A stretch of DNA of 64,000 nucleotides from Pontixanthobacter sp. CEM42. GTDB taxonomy: Bacteria > Pseudomonadota > Alphaproteobacteria > Sphingomonadales > Sphingomonadaceae. The notes under the pieces are model-generated. The model saw only the letters and a list, made by a program, of their open reading frames with translations, did no database searches and was not told the origin of the DNA. The position numbers were made by a program, and so were the translations under genes. The stretch is taken from the NCBI RefSeq assembly GCF_017812015.1, contig NZ_JADQTN010000002.1:806001-870000 (forward strand). Reading direction: 5' to 3'. Of the stretch, positions 17,422 through 26,384 are shown piece by piece. The stretch's first letter is position 1. Each line of letters begins with the position of its first letter.

Positions 17422-18693
17422 ATGAAGGGTAAGTTTCGTTTCTGGATCGTGGGCCTGGTCGCCCTTGCGACGATCATCAACTATATTGATCGCGGTGCAC
17501 TCGGCTTTCTGTGGCCCGAGATCTCTGAAGATCTCGGCCTGACCAAGACCGACTATGCGATTATTCTCAACGTCTTTACCTTTGCCTACGCATTTGGTCA
17601 GACGCTGTTCGGCAAGATATTCGACTGGATTGGTGTCCGGCTTGGCTTCGTCCTCTCGATTGTCGTTTGGTCAGCAGCTACCATTTTGCATGCCTTCGCA
17701 ACCAACTTAATGAGTTTCGCGATTTTCCGGGGCCTGTTGGGCGTGTCCGAGGCTGGCAACTGGCCCGGCGCTACTAAGGCGAATGCCGAATGGTTCCCGA
17801 TTAACGAACGTGCTTTGGCGCAAGGTATCTTTAACTCCGGTGCGGCCATTGGCGGGATCGTGTCGGCACCGATCATCGGTGTGCTGTTCGTGTTCCTAGA
17901 GAGTTGGCAGGCAACGTTCGTGGCCATCGGTGTGCTTGGTTTCCTGTGGCTGATCCCCTGGCTGATCGTTTACAAATCCGGCCCGGAAGCGCACCCTTGG
18001 CTCTCCGAAGAGGAGCGCCAGTTCATTCTGACCGGTCAACGCGATCAGGAAACGAATGAAGTCGCGACCTATGCGCCCGGCTCTGGAGAAATACTCTCGC
18101 GCAAAGAGAGTTGGGGCGTCATCCTCGCTTCGTTTTTCCTCGACCCGATCTGGTGGCTGTTTATCGGCTGGTTGCCTCTGTATCTGAACGAGACTTACGG
18201 CTTCGGCGTCGAAGAAATCGCCACCTATGCTTGGATACCATATGTCGGTGCCATGCTCGGCGCTTGGTTCGGCGGCCTCCTGGCGCAGAACCGGATTAAT
18301 GCGGGCTGGAGCGTCAACAAGACGCGCAAGTCCGTCATTTCGCTGGGCGGTGTGATCATGCTGATCTTCTTGTTGGCAACGACACAGGCCTCGACACCGT
18401 TCTTTGCGGTAATGCTGATGGCGGCGATCCTGTTTGGGTTCCAGACAGCGGTCGGTAATATCCAGACGCTGCCAAGTGACTATTACAGCGGCAGTTCGGT
18501 CGGGACTCTTGCAGGCTATGCGGGTACTGCCGCAAAGCTTGCGGTTGTTCTGCTGAACTTCCTGATCCCGATTTTGACCGTGGACAGCTATACGCCGGCA
18601 TTTGTTGTCGGCGCGGGGCTGGCGATCATGACGGTCCTCTCGGTGCTAATACTCTGCCCGAATATCAAACCACTCAAACCAAAATCCGCATGA
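17422..18693 (+). CDS. MFS transporter, anion:cation symporter family, probable uronate (DEH) importer
   Basis: The 423-residue protein has about 12 membrane segments. It starts 4 bases after the kdgF stop, with the GGGGGAGG site inside kdgF. The first helix (ATIINYIDRGALGFLWPEIS), FGKIFDWIGVRLGF and GVSEAGNWPGATKANAEWFP match the ACS family, which includes ExuT hexuronate and glucarate permeases. Placed between a ring-opening enzyme and a reductase in a lyase operon, it most likely imports the unsaturated monouronate or DEH across the inner membrane. A perfect substrate call is not possible. Confidence 0.9.
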   Translation: MKGKFRFWIVGLVALATIINYIDRGALGFLWPEISEDLGLTKTDYAIILNVFTFAYAFGQTLFGKIFDWIGVRLGFVLSIVVWSAATILHAFATNLMSFAIFRGLLGVSEAGNWPGATKANAEWFPINERALAQGIFNSGAAIGGIVSAPIIGVLFVFLESWQATFVAIGVLGFLWLIPWLIVYKSGPEAHPWLSEEERQFILTGQRDQETNEVATYAPGSGEILSRKESWGVILASFFLDPIWWLFIGWLPLYLNETYGFGVEEIATYAWIPYVGAMLGAWFGGLLAQNRINAGWSVNKTRKSVISLGGVIMLIFLLATTQASTPFFAVMLMAAILFGFQTAVGNIQTLPSDYYSGSSVGTLAGYAGTAAKLAVVLLNFLIPILTVDSYTPAFVVGAGLAIMTVLSVLILCPNIKPLKPKSA

Positions 18694-18724
18694 TGCGATC
18701 AATTCAAACAACAGGGACTACACA

Positions 18725-19480
18725 ATGAAATTTGCAGGCAAGACAGCGATCGTAACCGGTGGCAGCCGCGATATTGGCCGGGCTATCTCGGTCAAACTCG
18801 CCAGCGAAGGCGCCAATGTGGTGGTCAATTACTTCAGCAATGAAGCCGATGCCGACGCAACGCTGGCCGCTATTGAAGCCGCTGGTGCCGGTAAAGCTAT
18901 CAAGGTCAAAGCTGATGTCACAAAGGCCGACGAGGTCGCGGCGCTCGTCAAAGCTTCGCAACATGCGTTTGGTGATGCAATCCATATCCTTGTCAACAAT
19001 GCAGGCGGTTTGGTGGCGCGCAAAACGCTCGGCGAGATGGATGAAGAGTTCTTCAACTATGTCATGCAATTGAACGTCACATCGACCTTCCTGGCGACGC
19101 AAGCAGTTGTACCGCATATGGGTGAGGGTAGCGCGATTGTTAATCTGGCCTCGCTTGCTGGGCGTGATGGTGGCGGGGGCGGTGCTTCGGCCTACGCTAC
19201 ATCAAAAGGTGCCGTGATGACCTTCACGCGCGCTATGGCGAAGGAACTCGGTCCAAAAGGTATCCGCGTCAACGCGCTGTGCCCGGGCATGATTGCGACG
19301 GCGTTCCATGACAAGTTCACACCGGATGCAGCACGTGAAAATGTAGCCAACGCGACTGCGTTGCGCCGTCAAGGTCGCGCCGAGGAGACCGCGGACACTG
19401 TGGCATACCTTGCATCAGATGATGCGTCGTACATCACTGGCACCAATATTGATATCAATGGCGGCCTCGCTTATTCGTAA
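18725..19480 (+). CDS. SDR oxidoreductase, probable DEH reductase
   Basis: The 251-residue classical short-chain dehydrogenase has the cofactor motif TGGSRDIGR at residues 11-19, NNAGG at 91-95 and a Ser143-Tyr157-Lys161 catalytic set in a glycine-rich [17 protein letters not shown]. It ends with the [10 protein letters not shown] signature. In alginate operons an SDR at this position reduces 4-deoxy-L-erythro-5-hexoseulose uronate (DEH) to 2-keto-3-deoxygluconate, which the next gene phosphorylates. An Arg in the first glycine loop (SRD) leans towards NADPH, but this is not decisive. The gap to the MFS gene is 31 bases. Confidence 0.88.
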   Translation: MKFAGKTAIVTGGSRDIGRAISVKLASEGANVVVNYFSNEADADATLAAIEAAGAGKAIKVKADVTKADEVAALVKASQHAFGDAIHILVNNAGGLVARKTLGEMDEEFFNYVMQLNVTSTFLATQAVVPHMGEGSAIVNLASLAGRDGGGGGASAYATSKGAVMTFTRAMAKELGPKGIRVNALCPGMIATAFHDKFTPDAARENVANATALRRQGRAEETADTVAYLASDDASYITGTNIDINGGLAYS

Positions 19481-19520
19481 GTCTGCCAGCTCTCTAACTC
19501 TCTCCCTCGGGACTACTACA

Positions 19521-20552
19521 ATGACGCAATTTCTATCGTTCGGCGAAATCATGCTCCGGCTCAAAACGCCGGGGCATCAGCGCTTTTTCCAGTCGCATGA
19601 GTTTGAGGCGACGTTCGGCGGGGGTGAGGCCAATGTCGCTGTTGCTCTGTCGAACTATGGCCTTGATTCCGGCTTCGTCAGCGCTCTGCCGGACAACGAC
19701 ATCGGCGAGAACGCGATCATGGAACTGCGCAAGTTCGGGGTTGATACTGCGCATGTCAGCCGTTCCGGCGATAGGGTGGGTATCTACTTCTTGGAGACAG
19801 GTTCCAACCAGCGCCCTTCGAAAGTTGTCTATGACCGCGCGAACTCGTCGATCTGCAATGCAGATGCAGATGAGTTTGATTGGCCGGCGATCTTCAAAGG
19901 CGCGAAGTGGCTGCATATAACCGGCATTACTCCGGCGCTGAGCCAGTCGGCTGCTGACCTGTCGATGGACTGCGTCAAAGCGGCCAAGGCGGCTGGCGTC
20001 ACTGTATCGTGCGACTTCAATTTCCGCGGCAAGCTGTGGAACTACGGTAAGACTGCACCCGAAGTGATGCGTGAGCTCGTCAAATATGTCGATGTTGGCA
20101 TCGCTAACGAGGAAGACTGTCAGAAGTCGCTCGACATTACGGTTGATGTCGATGTGGAATCGGGTGAGCTTGATACGGCGAAGTATGAGGCGCTGGGCCA
20201 GAAGGTGCTCGACATCTATCCCGAGATGCACACCATTGCGATCACGCTGCGTGAAAGCCTCAGCGCTGACCGCAACAACTGGTCCGCCTGTCTGCGCACG
20301 CGCGAAGGCGGCTTTATGCTCTCAAAGAAATACGAGCTGACCGATATCGTCGACCGTGTCGGCGGCGGCGATAGCTTCGCTTCAGCGCTCATCTATGGTC
20401 TCAACGCTTACGAAGATCGCCAGCAGAGCTTAGAGTTCGCTGTCGCAGCGAGCGCGCTCAAGCACACGATCCTCGGCGACTTCAACCGAGTCACCGTACC
20501 AGAGGTCGAGAAGCTCATGTCGGGCGATGGATCAGGCCGCGTACAGCGGTAA
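19521..20552 (+). CDS. kdgK: 2-keto-3-deoxygluconate kinase
   Basis: The protein is 343 residues from the ATG at 19521; the frame is open upstream into the SDR gene, but [14 protein letters not shown] is the natural PfkB-family start. It has [16 protein letters not shown] early and [18 protein letters not shown] late, with the catalytic base at about Asp284. It phosphorylates KDG to KDPG, the last step before the aldolase, which is not in the window. The ribosome site is weak (CTCGGGAC), so translation may depend on coupling with the SDR gene 40 bases upstream. A truncated copy of its start lies at 2476. A strong terminator follows. Confidence 0.93.
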   Translation: MTQFLSFGEIMLRLKTPGHQRFFQSHEFEATFGGGEANVAVALSNYGLDSGFVSALPDNDIGENAIMELRKFGVDTAHVSRSGDRVGIYFLETGSNQRPSKVVYDRANSSICNADADEFDWPAIFKGAKWLHITGITPALSQSAADLSMDCVKAAKAAGVTVSCDFNFRGKLWNYGKTAPEVMRELVKYVDVGIANEEDCQKSLDITVDVDVESGELDTAKYEALGQKVLDIYPEMHTIAITLRESLSADRNNWSACLRTREGGFMLSKKYELTDIVDRVGGGDSFASALIYGLNAYEDRQQSLEFAVAASALKHTILGDFNRVTVPEVEKLMSGDGSGRVQR

Positions 20553-20579
20553 ACCAACGAACCTATTGAAGAATTAGTG

Positions 20580-20610
20580 GCGGTTGGGCTGTTGCAGCCC
20601 AACCGCTTTT
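20580..20610 (+). terminator. Rho-independent terminator of the alginate operon
   Basis: A perfect 12-bp stem, GCGGTTGGGCTG (20580-20591) with CAGCCCAACCGC (20595-20606), a 3-base loop, then TTTT. It ends the PL6-to-kdgK operon and also lies just behind the convergent acyl-CoA dehydrogenase gene. Confidence 0.92.
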
Positions 20611-20614
20611 CCTT

Positions 20615-21751
20615 CTATCCACTCGCGAGTGCGATGTGCCGTTTCATATGATGATCAACATTGCCGAACTCGGCGTCGAAGATCGTCAGGCGCTTGAAAT
20701 AGTGACCAATCGCTAGCTCATCAGTCATGCCCATACCGCCATGGATCTGGATCGCTTCCTGCCCAACATGATGGGCCGCTTGGCCGATGCGGACCTTCGC
20801 TGCAGAAACAGCGCTCTTGCGTTCAACTTCTGACTCACCGAGCTTTAGTGTCGCCAGATAGGCCATCGAGACCGATTGCTCATATTCAACAAACATATCG
20901 ACCATACGGTGCTGCAACACTTGGAACTTGCCGATCGGCGTACCGAACTGCTTGCGCTGGCGCGAGTATTCGACAGTCATTTCTTGCGCGCACTTCATGG
21001 CACCGCAGGCTTCGGCACATTGTGCGGCAGTAGCTTCGTCGACGACCAACTCGATCAGCGGTAGCGCTTTGCCTTCCTCACCAATCAGTGCATCTGCGCC
21101 CACTGATACATTCTCGAAGTAGACATCCGAAGCACGGCGTCCGTCGACAGTTGGATAGTCGCGAGTCACGACACCATCAGCGTTTTTGTCCACGACGAAT
21201 ACCGAAATACCATCATGATCACGACGCTCTCCTGACGTCCGGGCGGTTACGATTAAGTGCGATGCCCATGGCGCTGCAATGACGACTGCTTTGTGGCCAT
21301 TGAGAACATATCCGTCACCATCCTTCTTCGCAGTCGTTTCAAGATCGGCCAGATCATAGCGACCACGCGGTTCGGCATATGCAAATGCATAGACGCGGCT
21401 GCCATCGACGATGCCGCCAATATGTTCTTCCTTCTGCTCTGCAGAGCCTGCATGTTTGAAGAAGCCGCCCGCACAGACCACTGTCGGCACATAAGGCTCG
21501 ACCACCAACCCGCGGCCGAACTCTTCCATTACAACGAGTGAATCAATTGCCCCGCCGCCGAAGCCGCCATCCTCTTCTGAGAAAGGCATGCCGAGCAGGC
21601 CCATCTCGGCAATCTGAGCCCAAAGCTCTGGACGCCAGCCGCTGTCGCTCTCGATCACGCCGCGGCGTGTTTCAAAGTCGTAACTTTCGCGCACCAGCCG
21701 GGTCAGGCCATCGCGCACCATCGTTTGTTCTTCGGTAAAGTTAAAATCCAT
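20615..21751 (-). CDS. Acyl-CoA dehydrogenase, small-subunit type
   Basis: The 378-residue protein has an N-terminal helical domain (EEQTMVRDGLTRLVRESY), a beta domain, and a C-terminal domain with YSRQRKQFGTPIGKFQVLQH, QIHGGMGMTDELAIGHYFKRL and DAEFGNVDHHMKRH. It is an FAD flavoprotein oxidising an acyl-CoA. It follows a second, distinct acyl-CoA dehydrogenase gene by 22 bases on the same strand. Such unlike pairs often form heteromeric enzymes on large or dicarboxylic acyl-CoAs (pimeloyl-CoA dehydrogenase, actinobacterial steroid FadE pairs). The substrate is unknown. The FAD-loop sequence is of the GMGMT type, without an obvious YEG glutamate. Confidence 0.9.
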   Translation of the reverse strand: MDFNFTEEQTMVRDGLTRLVRESYDFETRRGVIESDSGWRPELWAQIAEMGLLGMPFSEEDGGFGGGAIDSLVVMEEFGRGLVVEPYVPTVVCAGGFFKHAGSAEQKEEHIGGIVDGSRVYAFAYAEPRGRYDLADLETTAKKDGDGYVLNGHKAVVIAAPWASHLIVTARTSGERRDHDGISVFVVDKNADGVVTRDYPTVDGRRASDVYFENVSVGADALIGEEGKALPLIELVVDEATAAQCAEACGAMKCAQEMTVEYSRQRKQFGTPIGKFQVLQHRMVDMFVEYEQSVSMAYLATLKLGESEVERKSAVSAAKVRIGQAAHHVGQEAIQIHGGMGMTDELAIGHYFKRLTIFDAEFGNVDHHMKRHIALASG

Positions 21752-21773
21752 TAGAGTCTCTCCGGTGCGGTGC

Positions 21774-22970
21774 TTACAGGCCCAAAATCATCTTGCTGAT
21801 GATGTTGCGTTGGATCTCGTTCGAGCCGCCGTAAATCGATGTTTTACGCATGTTGAAAAAGGATGCAGCTGCATGTTGCGCATAATCGGGTCCGATCGGA
21901 TATTCATTCGATCCAGCATCGGACAGGTCGCGATAATAAGGTGTGCCGTAATGACCAACAGCTTCCAGCGTCAGCTCTGTCAGGCGCTGTTGGATTTCAG
22001 TACCCTTGATCTTCAGGATCGAGCTTTCTGGTCCTGGGCCACGACCGGCTTCTTCACCAGCGAGCGTCCGCAGCTCGGTGATTTCCAGTGCTGCCAAATC
22101 AATATCGAGTTGGCTGACTTTACGAGCAAAATCGAAGTCCTGCATCAAAGGCTTGCCGTCGAGCAATTCCTTATCCGCGATTTCGCGAAGCTGTTCGACC
22201 GCACGTTTTGACCGCGCAACGCCGGCAATGCCTGAACGTTCGTGTGCGAGGAGGAATTTGGCATAAGTCCAGCCCCTGTTCTCTTCACCTACCAGATTTT
22301 CAACCGGTACGCGGACATCGGTGAGCCAGGTCTCGTTGACCTCATATCCGCCATCGATCAGCTTGATCGGACGGACTTCAATGCCGGGGGACTTCATGTC
22401 GACTAGAATGAAGCTGATGCCTTCTTGCGGCTTGGCTGCATCGGGATCGGTGCGGCACAGGAAGAAGCCCCAATCGGCGTGTTGCGCCAATGTCGTCCAG
22501 GTCTTCTGACCGTTGATTACATAGTGATCGCCGTCCCGCACTGCTGTTGTTTTCAGCGAAGCAAGATCGGAACCTGCACCGGGTTCACTATAGCCCTGAC
22601 ACCACCACACATCGCCGCTGCGGATACCGGGCAGGTGCTGTTCTTTCTGCGCTTCATTGCCGAAAGTGTAGATCACCGGACCAACCATCGATGCGCCAAA
22701 TGGGAGCGGCATAATCGCATTGATCCGTGCGTTCTCTTCCGACCAGATATAGCGCTGTGTCGGTGTCCAGTCGGTGCCGCCATATTCGGCTGGCCATGCC
22801 GGAACTGACCAGCCTTTCTCGCCCAGCACTTTATGCCATGCGACCATATCCTCAGGGGACAGATCATCGCGCAGGCCGTCTGCGGAGACATTCTTAGGGT
22901 AGTTCTCCTCGATGAAGGTGCGCACTTCGTTACGAAATGCGGTCTCTTCGGTGCTGAAATCCAGATTCAT
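21774..22970 (-). CDS. Acyl-CoA dehydrogenase, large-subunit type
   Basis: The 398-residue protein contains WCQGYSEPGAGSDLASLKT, the flavin/substrate motif, and VINGQKTWTTLAQHADW, with a C-terminal KTSIYGGSNEIQRNIISKMILGL. The usual catalytic Glu of the YEG(T/S) motif is Gly here (YGGS), so either another residue serves as base or the partner supplies it. It is the first gene of the two-gene operon with the small-subunit type. It lies divergent from the PLP-enzyme gene at 23124, with about 150 bases between their starts. The pair is probably a heteromer; the fatty or cyclic acyl substrate is unknown. Confidence 0.9.
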   Translation of the reverse strand: MNLDFSTEETAFRNEVRTFIEENYPKNVSADGLRDDLSPEDMVAWHKVLGEKGWSVPAWPAEYGGTDWTPTQRYIWSEENARINAIMPLPFGASMVGPVIYTFGNEAQKEQHLPGIRSGDVWWCQGYSEPGAGSDLASLKTTAVRDGDHYVINGQKTWTTLAQHADWGFFLCRTDPDAAKPQEGISFILVDMKSPGIEVRPIKLIDGGYEVNETWLTDVRVPVENLVGEENRGWTYAKFLLAHERSGIAGVARSKRAVEQLREIADKELLDGKPLMQDFDFARKVSQLDIDLAALEITELRTLAGEEAGRGPGPESSILKIKGTEIQQRLTELTLEAVGHYGTPYYRDLSDAGSNEYPIGPDYAQHAAASFFNMRKTSIYGGSNEIQRNIISKMILGL

Positions 22971-23123
22971 TGTGAGGCTCTCCTGAAGCGTATGAGACGC
23001 TACTTACACGTCTGTCAGGAAGAGAAAAGAGGGCTAATCCGATATGCAACGCGGTGCATTTGCACTAGCTTGACTGGCATGGCAGCACATCGCACGAGCA
23101 GGCCAACTGAGGGAGAGTTTCGC

Positions 23124-24362
23124 GTGAAAATGCCACCGATCGGCAAAAGCTGGGAAGACGTAAGGGAAATTCTCATCGAGCGCGGTTTAGGCGATGCCAA
23201 ATGGCGCGATGGCAAGACTGCGGTCTATGTGTTTAATGCCGGACCGGAAGTCGCTGAAGTCCAGCATGAAGCATATTCACTTTACATGTCTGAAAACGGT
23301 TTAGGGCCGATAGCCTTCCCCTCGCTCGCGCAAATGGAGCGTGAGGTTATCGAAATGGCTTTATCGATTCTCCATGGCCCGGACGGTGCGACTGGTGCGA
23401 TGACATCGGGCGGGACCGACAGCATTACGATGGCGATGAAGACGGCGCGTGATTATGCGCGGGCTACAAAATCGCGCTCTGGCACTGCGAATATCGTGCT
23501 TCCGCAATCTGCGCATCCGGCGTTCGATAAGGCGGCGCATTTGATGGATATTGAAGTGCGCCGTATCGCGCTCAAGGAGGATGGCAGCTATCAGGCTGAT
23601 CCTGCGGCGATGGGCGAAGCCTGTGATGCGCAAACGATCATGATGGTCGGCTCTGCACCTAACTTTCCGCATGGTATTATCGATCCGATTGTGACTTTGG
23701 GCGAAGTCGCTGCGGCCAAGAATGTATGGCTTCATACCGATGCCTGTGTCGGCGGATATTTTGCACCATTTGCGCGGATGAATGGTGTGCCGGTCCCGCC
23801 ATTTGATTTTGAAGTACTGGCAGTGCAATCGATCAGCGCGGATCTGCATAAGTATGGCTATGCTGCCAAGGGTGCCTCAACTGTGCTGTTCCGTTCGGAG
23901 GCGTTATACGAGCATATGCCATTCAACATGCGCGAATGGAGCGGGGCGCCGATGCTTACCCCTACATTAGCTGGCACGCGGCCCGGTGGCGCGATTTCTG
24001 CGGCATGGGCGGTTATGAATGTGCTGGGTGTTGAGGGTTATCGCGAAAAGCAGCGACTGGTCTGCGAAACGCGCGAACGGGCCGAGGCAGGGTTTAAGAC
24101 GCTCGGGTTTGAGATCTTGGGCAGTCCGATATTAGGCCTGGTTGCGTTTCGTCATCCCGAGCATGACAATTTTGCAATTTATAGCGAGATGTACCGCCGG
24201 GGTTGGTTTACCTCGATCACAACACAGCCGCCAAGTTTGCATCTGATGCTCTCACCCAAACATACTGAAGTGATTGACGATTATATTGCTGATCTTGGCG
24301 AATGTACGAAGATCGTTGCTGATGGCGAGCAGGGTGCGAAAGTGGAAGCGCGTTACAGCTGA
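23124..24362 (+). CDS. PLP-dependent decarboxylase/lyase, sphingosine-1-phosphate-lyase-like
   Basis: The protein is about 412 residues. The frame is open from 22833, but GTG at 23124 has GGGAG eight bases upstream and begins VKMPPIGKSWEDV; ATG 23079 and 23130 are alternatives. Group II decarboxylase fold: TSGGTDSITMAMKTARDYAR, HTDACVGGYFAPF and SISADLHKYGYAAKG, where the Lys after His is the PLP lysine. This pattern is closest to sphingosine-1-phosphate lyase-like proteins. Sphingomonads make sphingolipids, so breakdown of a phosphorylated long-chain base is a plausible role, but a general decarboxylase is possible. It has no membrane anchor. Its end overlaps the convergent mocA-like gene by 10 bases. 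Confidence 0.83.
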   Translation: MKMPPIGKSWEDVREILIERGLGDAKWRDGKTAVYVFNAGPEVAEVQHEAYSLYMSENGLGPIAFPSLAQMEREVIEMALSILHGPDGATGAMTSGGTDSITMAMKTARDYARATKSRSGTANIVLPQSAHPAFDKAAHLMDIEVRRIALKEDGSYQADPAAMGEACDAQTIMMVGSAPNFPHGIIDPIVTLGEVAAAKNVWLHTDACVGGYFAPFARMNGVPVPPFDFEVLAVQSISADLHKYGYAAKGASTVLFRSEALYEHMPFNMREWSGAPMLTPTLAGTRPGGAISAAWAVMNVLGVEGYREKQRLVCETRERAEAGFKTLGFEILGSPILGLVAFRHPEHDNFAIYSEMYRRGWFTSITTQPPSLHLMLSPKHTEVIDDYIADLGECTKIVADGEQGAKVEARYS

Positions 24363-24967
24363 TCGTTGCCGCGGTTGGCATTGGCTTCGCAGAGCTGCTG
24401 GACCGTATCGATGTCGGCAAGCAATTTGGGCACGATTGCGACTCTTGTTGCCGATAAGAGCATGTCCCTAGCGCCGGCACTCCCGTCCAATTTAACTAGC
24501 TTTGGAAATAGGGCGCGGCCAAACACCGCTGGTGGCGAAACCGCCGTGCCGCTGTCAGACGCAATTACCGCCGAGCTGTCATCTGATCTGAAGGTGTCGA
24601 TCATCCGTTCACAATGAGTGATCGGAACAAATGGCATATCGGCGAGGCAGATCAGCAGTGCGTCGGCTGATCGTTCCATTGCAACTTCCGCTGCTGTCGC
24701 AACCGATGTCCCGAGCCCCTGAGTGGCATTCTCATTCACAGCGATTGCATAGCCCAAAGCGCGCCATTCATCGGCGCAAGGATGGTTGTCCGATGATGCG
24801 ATCACTACGCGGCTGCCTGCATCCAATGGAGCAAGCGTCGCAGGGATATGCAGGCCCATCATCCGGCCTTCAAGCGGTTGGACCAGCTTGTCTGCATCCC
24901 CAAACCGCCGCGATTGACCGGCCGCCAATATGGCGAGGCAGATGTTTAGCTCGCTAGCGTGCGGCAT
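24353..24967 (-). CDS. MocA-like nucleotidyltransferase (molybdopterin cytidylyltransferase)
   Basis: The 204-residue NTP-transferase starts AILAAGQSRRFGDADKLVQPLEG, the signature of MocA/MobA-type enzymes, and has LICLADMPFVPITH in the middle. MocA makes molybdopterin cytosine dinucleotide, the cofactor form used by xanthine-oxidase-family enzymes such as the one encoded upstream at 26385. It is the last gene of the molybdenum-hydroxylase operon and overlaps the XdhC gene by 14 bases. Confidence 0.88.
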   Translation of the reverse strand: MPHASELNICLAILAAGQSRRFGDADKLVQPLEGRMMGLHIPATLAPLDAGSRVVIASSDNHPCADEWRALGYAIAVNENATQGLGTSVATAAEVAMERSADALLICLADMPFVPITHCERMIDTFRSDDSSAVIASDSGTAVSPPAVFGRALFPKLVKLDGSAGARDMLLSATRVAIVPKLLADIDTVQQLCEANANRGNDQL

Positions 24968-25904
24968 CGCTGAAGTCTTGCCGGTGATACTCTTCGATCA
25001 CATGGCCCAATGTTGATAGCGCCAGCGTGTCCGGATCGCGAGACGAGTGAAAGAGACCTATGGGAGCATGGATCGCATCAATCGCTTGCTCGCTGCATCC
25101 AAGCCCGCGCAGTGCTTCAGTCCTGAATGCATGTGCTTTGCGGCCACCCATCGCACCAAGATAAAAATGTGGCTGTTGCATGGCATGCGCCATCAAGGCG
25201 ATTTCCCAATCATGGTCGTGGAACAGGAAAGTAATTGCCGTCCACGGATCGGTTGTAATCGGGGCAGTATCGGCTGGTGTGGCCAGTCGCGTGGTCGCGA
25301 TATCGCCATTGCCGATGCTTTTGCGCAAGTCCTCATCGGGCGAGCAAACCTCGACGGTCAGGTCCATCTGCCGCGCAAGTTTGGCGAGCGATAAAACTGC
25401 AGCGCCATGCCCAACAATCATAAGTTTGGGCTCGGGCCAATGACCGATATTGGCGGTTCTGTTTGTTGGTCGATGTTCAGTTCTTCGCCATTCGGACGAG
25501 AAACTTGCTTCACCTGATTCCAGTTGAATCCGCAAAGAGAAGGGTGATCTAGCTTCTATAGCCGTCAGGCATTTTCCTATCAGGCTGGCATTCTTGAGCG
25601 GCAGGAAATGAATATCCAGCCCGCCGCCGCAGGGCAGTTTGATATCGATATAGCGTGACCCCGAACCGAACCGGACAGTCCGCGCTTTTGCCTCGTGAAC
25701 AGCTTCAAGAGCCTCGGCAACGACTGCGCTTTCAATACATCCGCCGGATAGTGAGCCGACAAAACTGTCATCTTCGCACACGCCCATATGTGTGCCGGGC
25801 CCGCGCATGGAAGAACCCTCGACAGCGATAACAGTAACCAGAACTGCTGCCTGACCGGATGTCAGTCGCTCGTGCAGAAACGCAAATATGCGCCGGTTAT
25901 CCAA
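24954..25904 (-). CDS. XdhC/CoxI-family molybdenum cofactor maturation protein
   Basis: The 316-residue protein has VTVIAVEGSSMRGPGTHMGV and FVGSLSGGCIESAVVAEAL at the N-terminus (XdhC_CoxI) and a Rossmann domain (MIVGHGAAVLSLAKLARQMD, FHDHDWEIALMAHAM, YLGAMGGRKAHAFR) at the C-terminus. XdhC binds, sulfurates and inserts the molybdenum cofactor into xanthine-oxidase-type enzymes. The start is a TTG at 25904, 12 bases after the cytochrome c stop; no better ATG lies before the conserved N-terminal domain. It is part of the operon with IorA/B-like genes. Confidence 0.9.
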   Translation of the reverse strand: MDNRRIFAFLHERLTSGQAAVLVTVIAVEGSSMRGPGTHMGVCEDDSFVGSLSGGCIESAVVAEALEAVHEAKARTVRFGSGSRYIDIKLPCGGGLDIHFLPLKNASLIGKCLTAIEARSPFSLRIQLESGEASFSSEWRRTEHRPTNRTANIGHWPEPKLMIVGHGAAVLSLAKLARQMDLTVEVCSPDEDLRKSIGNGDIATTRLATPADTAPITTDPWTAITFLFHDHDWEIALMAHAMQQPHFYLGAMGGRKAHAFRTEALRGLGCSEQAIDAIHAPIGLFHSSRDPDTLALSTLGHVIEEYHRQDFSDAAR

Positions 25905-25916
25905 CGCGCCGCACTC

Positions 25917-26366
25917 TTATTCAGTCAGCGAAGCAAGATAGGTGGCAATCGCGGTGCGCTTCTCTGCATCGGCAACTGCGCCCGCAACCATAGTTGTTCC
26001 GGGGACTTTCTCGTTAGGATTGGCCAAGAATGCTTCGAGCTCCGCTTCAGTCCAAGTGAAGCCCGCACCGGCCATTGCGTCTGAGTAGGAGAAGTCAGCG
26101 AGTGTACCAGATTGACGGCCAACGATACCGAACAAGTTCGGTCCAGCTCCTGATTGTTCGCCTTGCTCGACTGCGTGGCAGGCCACACACGCGGCGAATG
26201 CTTTGCGGCCTGCGGTTACAAAGTCATCACCATCTGCGGTTTCAACCGCGGGAGCAGTTTCACCTGGTGTGCGAATTACGATTTGTTCGACAGGCTCTGG
26301 GGACTCAGAACTGCAAGCAGATAGCCCGAGTGTAGCGATTATCGTGATTAGAGCTAAACGTTTCAT
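25917..26366 (-). CDS. Lipoprotein c-type cytochrome
   Basis: The 149-residue protein has a lipoprotein signal (LGLSAC, Cys18), a Glu/Pro-rich linker, and one class I cytochrome c domain with CVACH at residues 60-64, a GPNLFGIVGRQSG segment and a distal Met in PGTTMV. It is the likely electron acceptor of the periplasmic molybdenum hydroxylase encoded 18 bases upstream, passing electrons to the respiratory chain. Confidence 0.92.
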   Translation of the reverse strand: MKRLALITIIATLGLSACSSESPEPVEQIVIRTPGETAPAVETADGDDFVTAGRKAFAACVACHAVEQGEQSGAGPNLFGIVGRQSGTLADFSYSDAMAGAGFTWTEAELEAFLANPNEKVPGTTMVAGAVADAEKRTAIATYLASLTE

Positions 26367-26384
26367 CGTCGGTATCCCGCTAAA

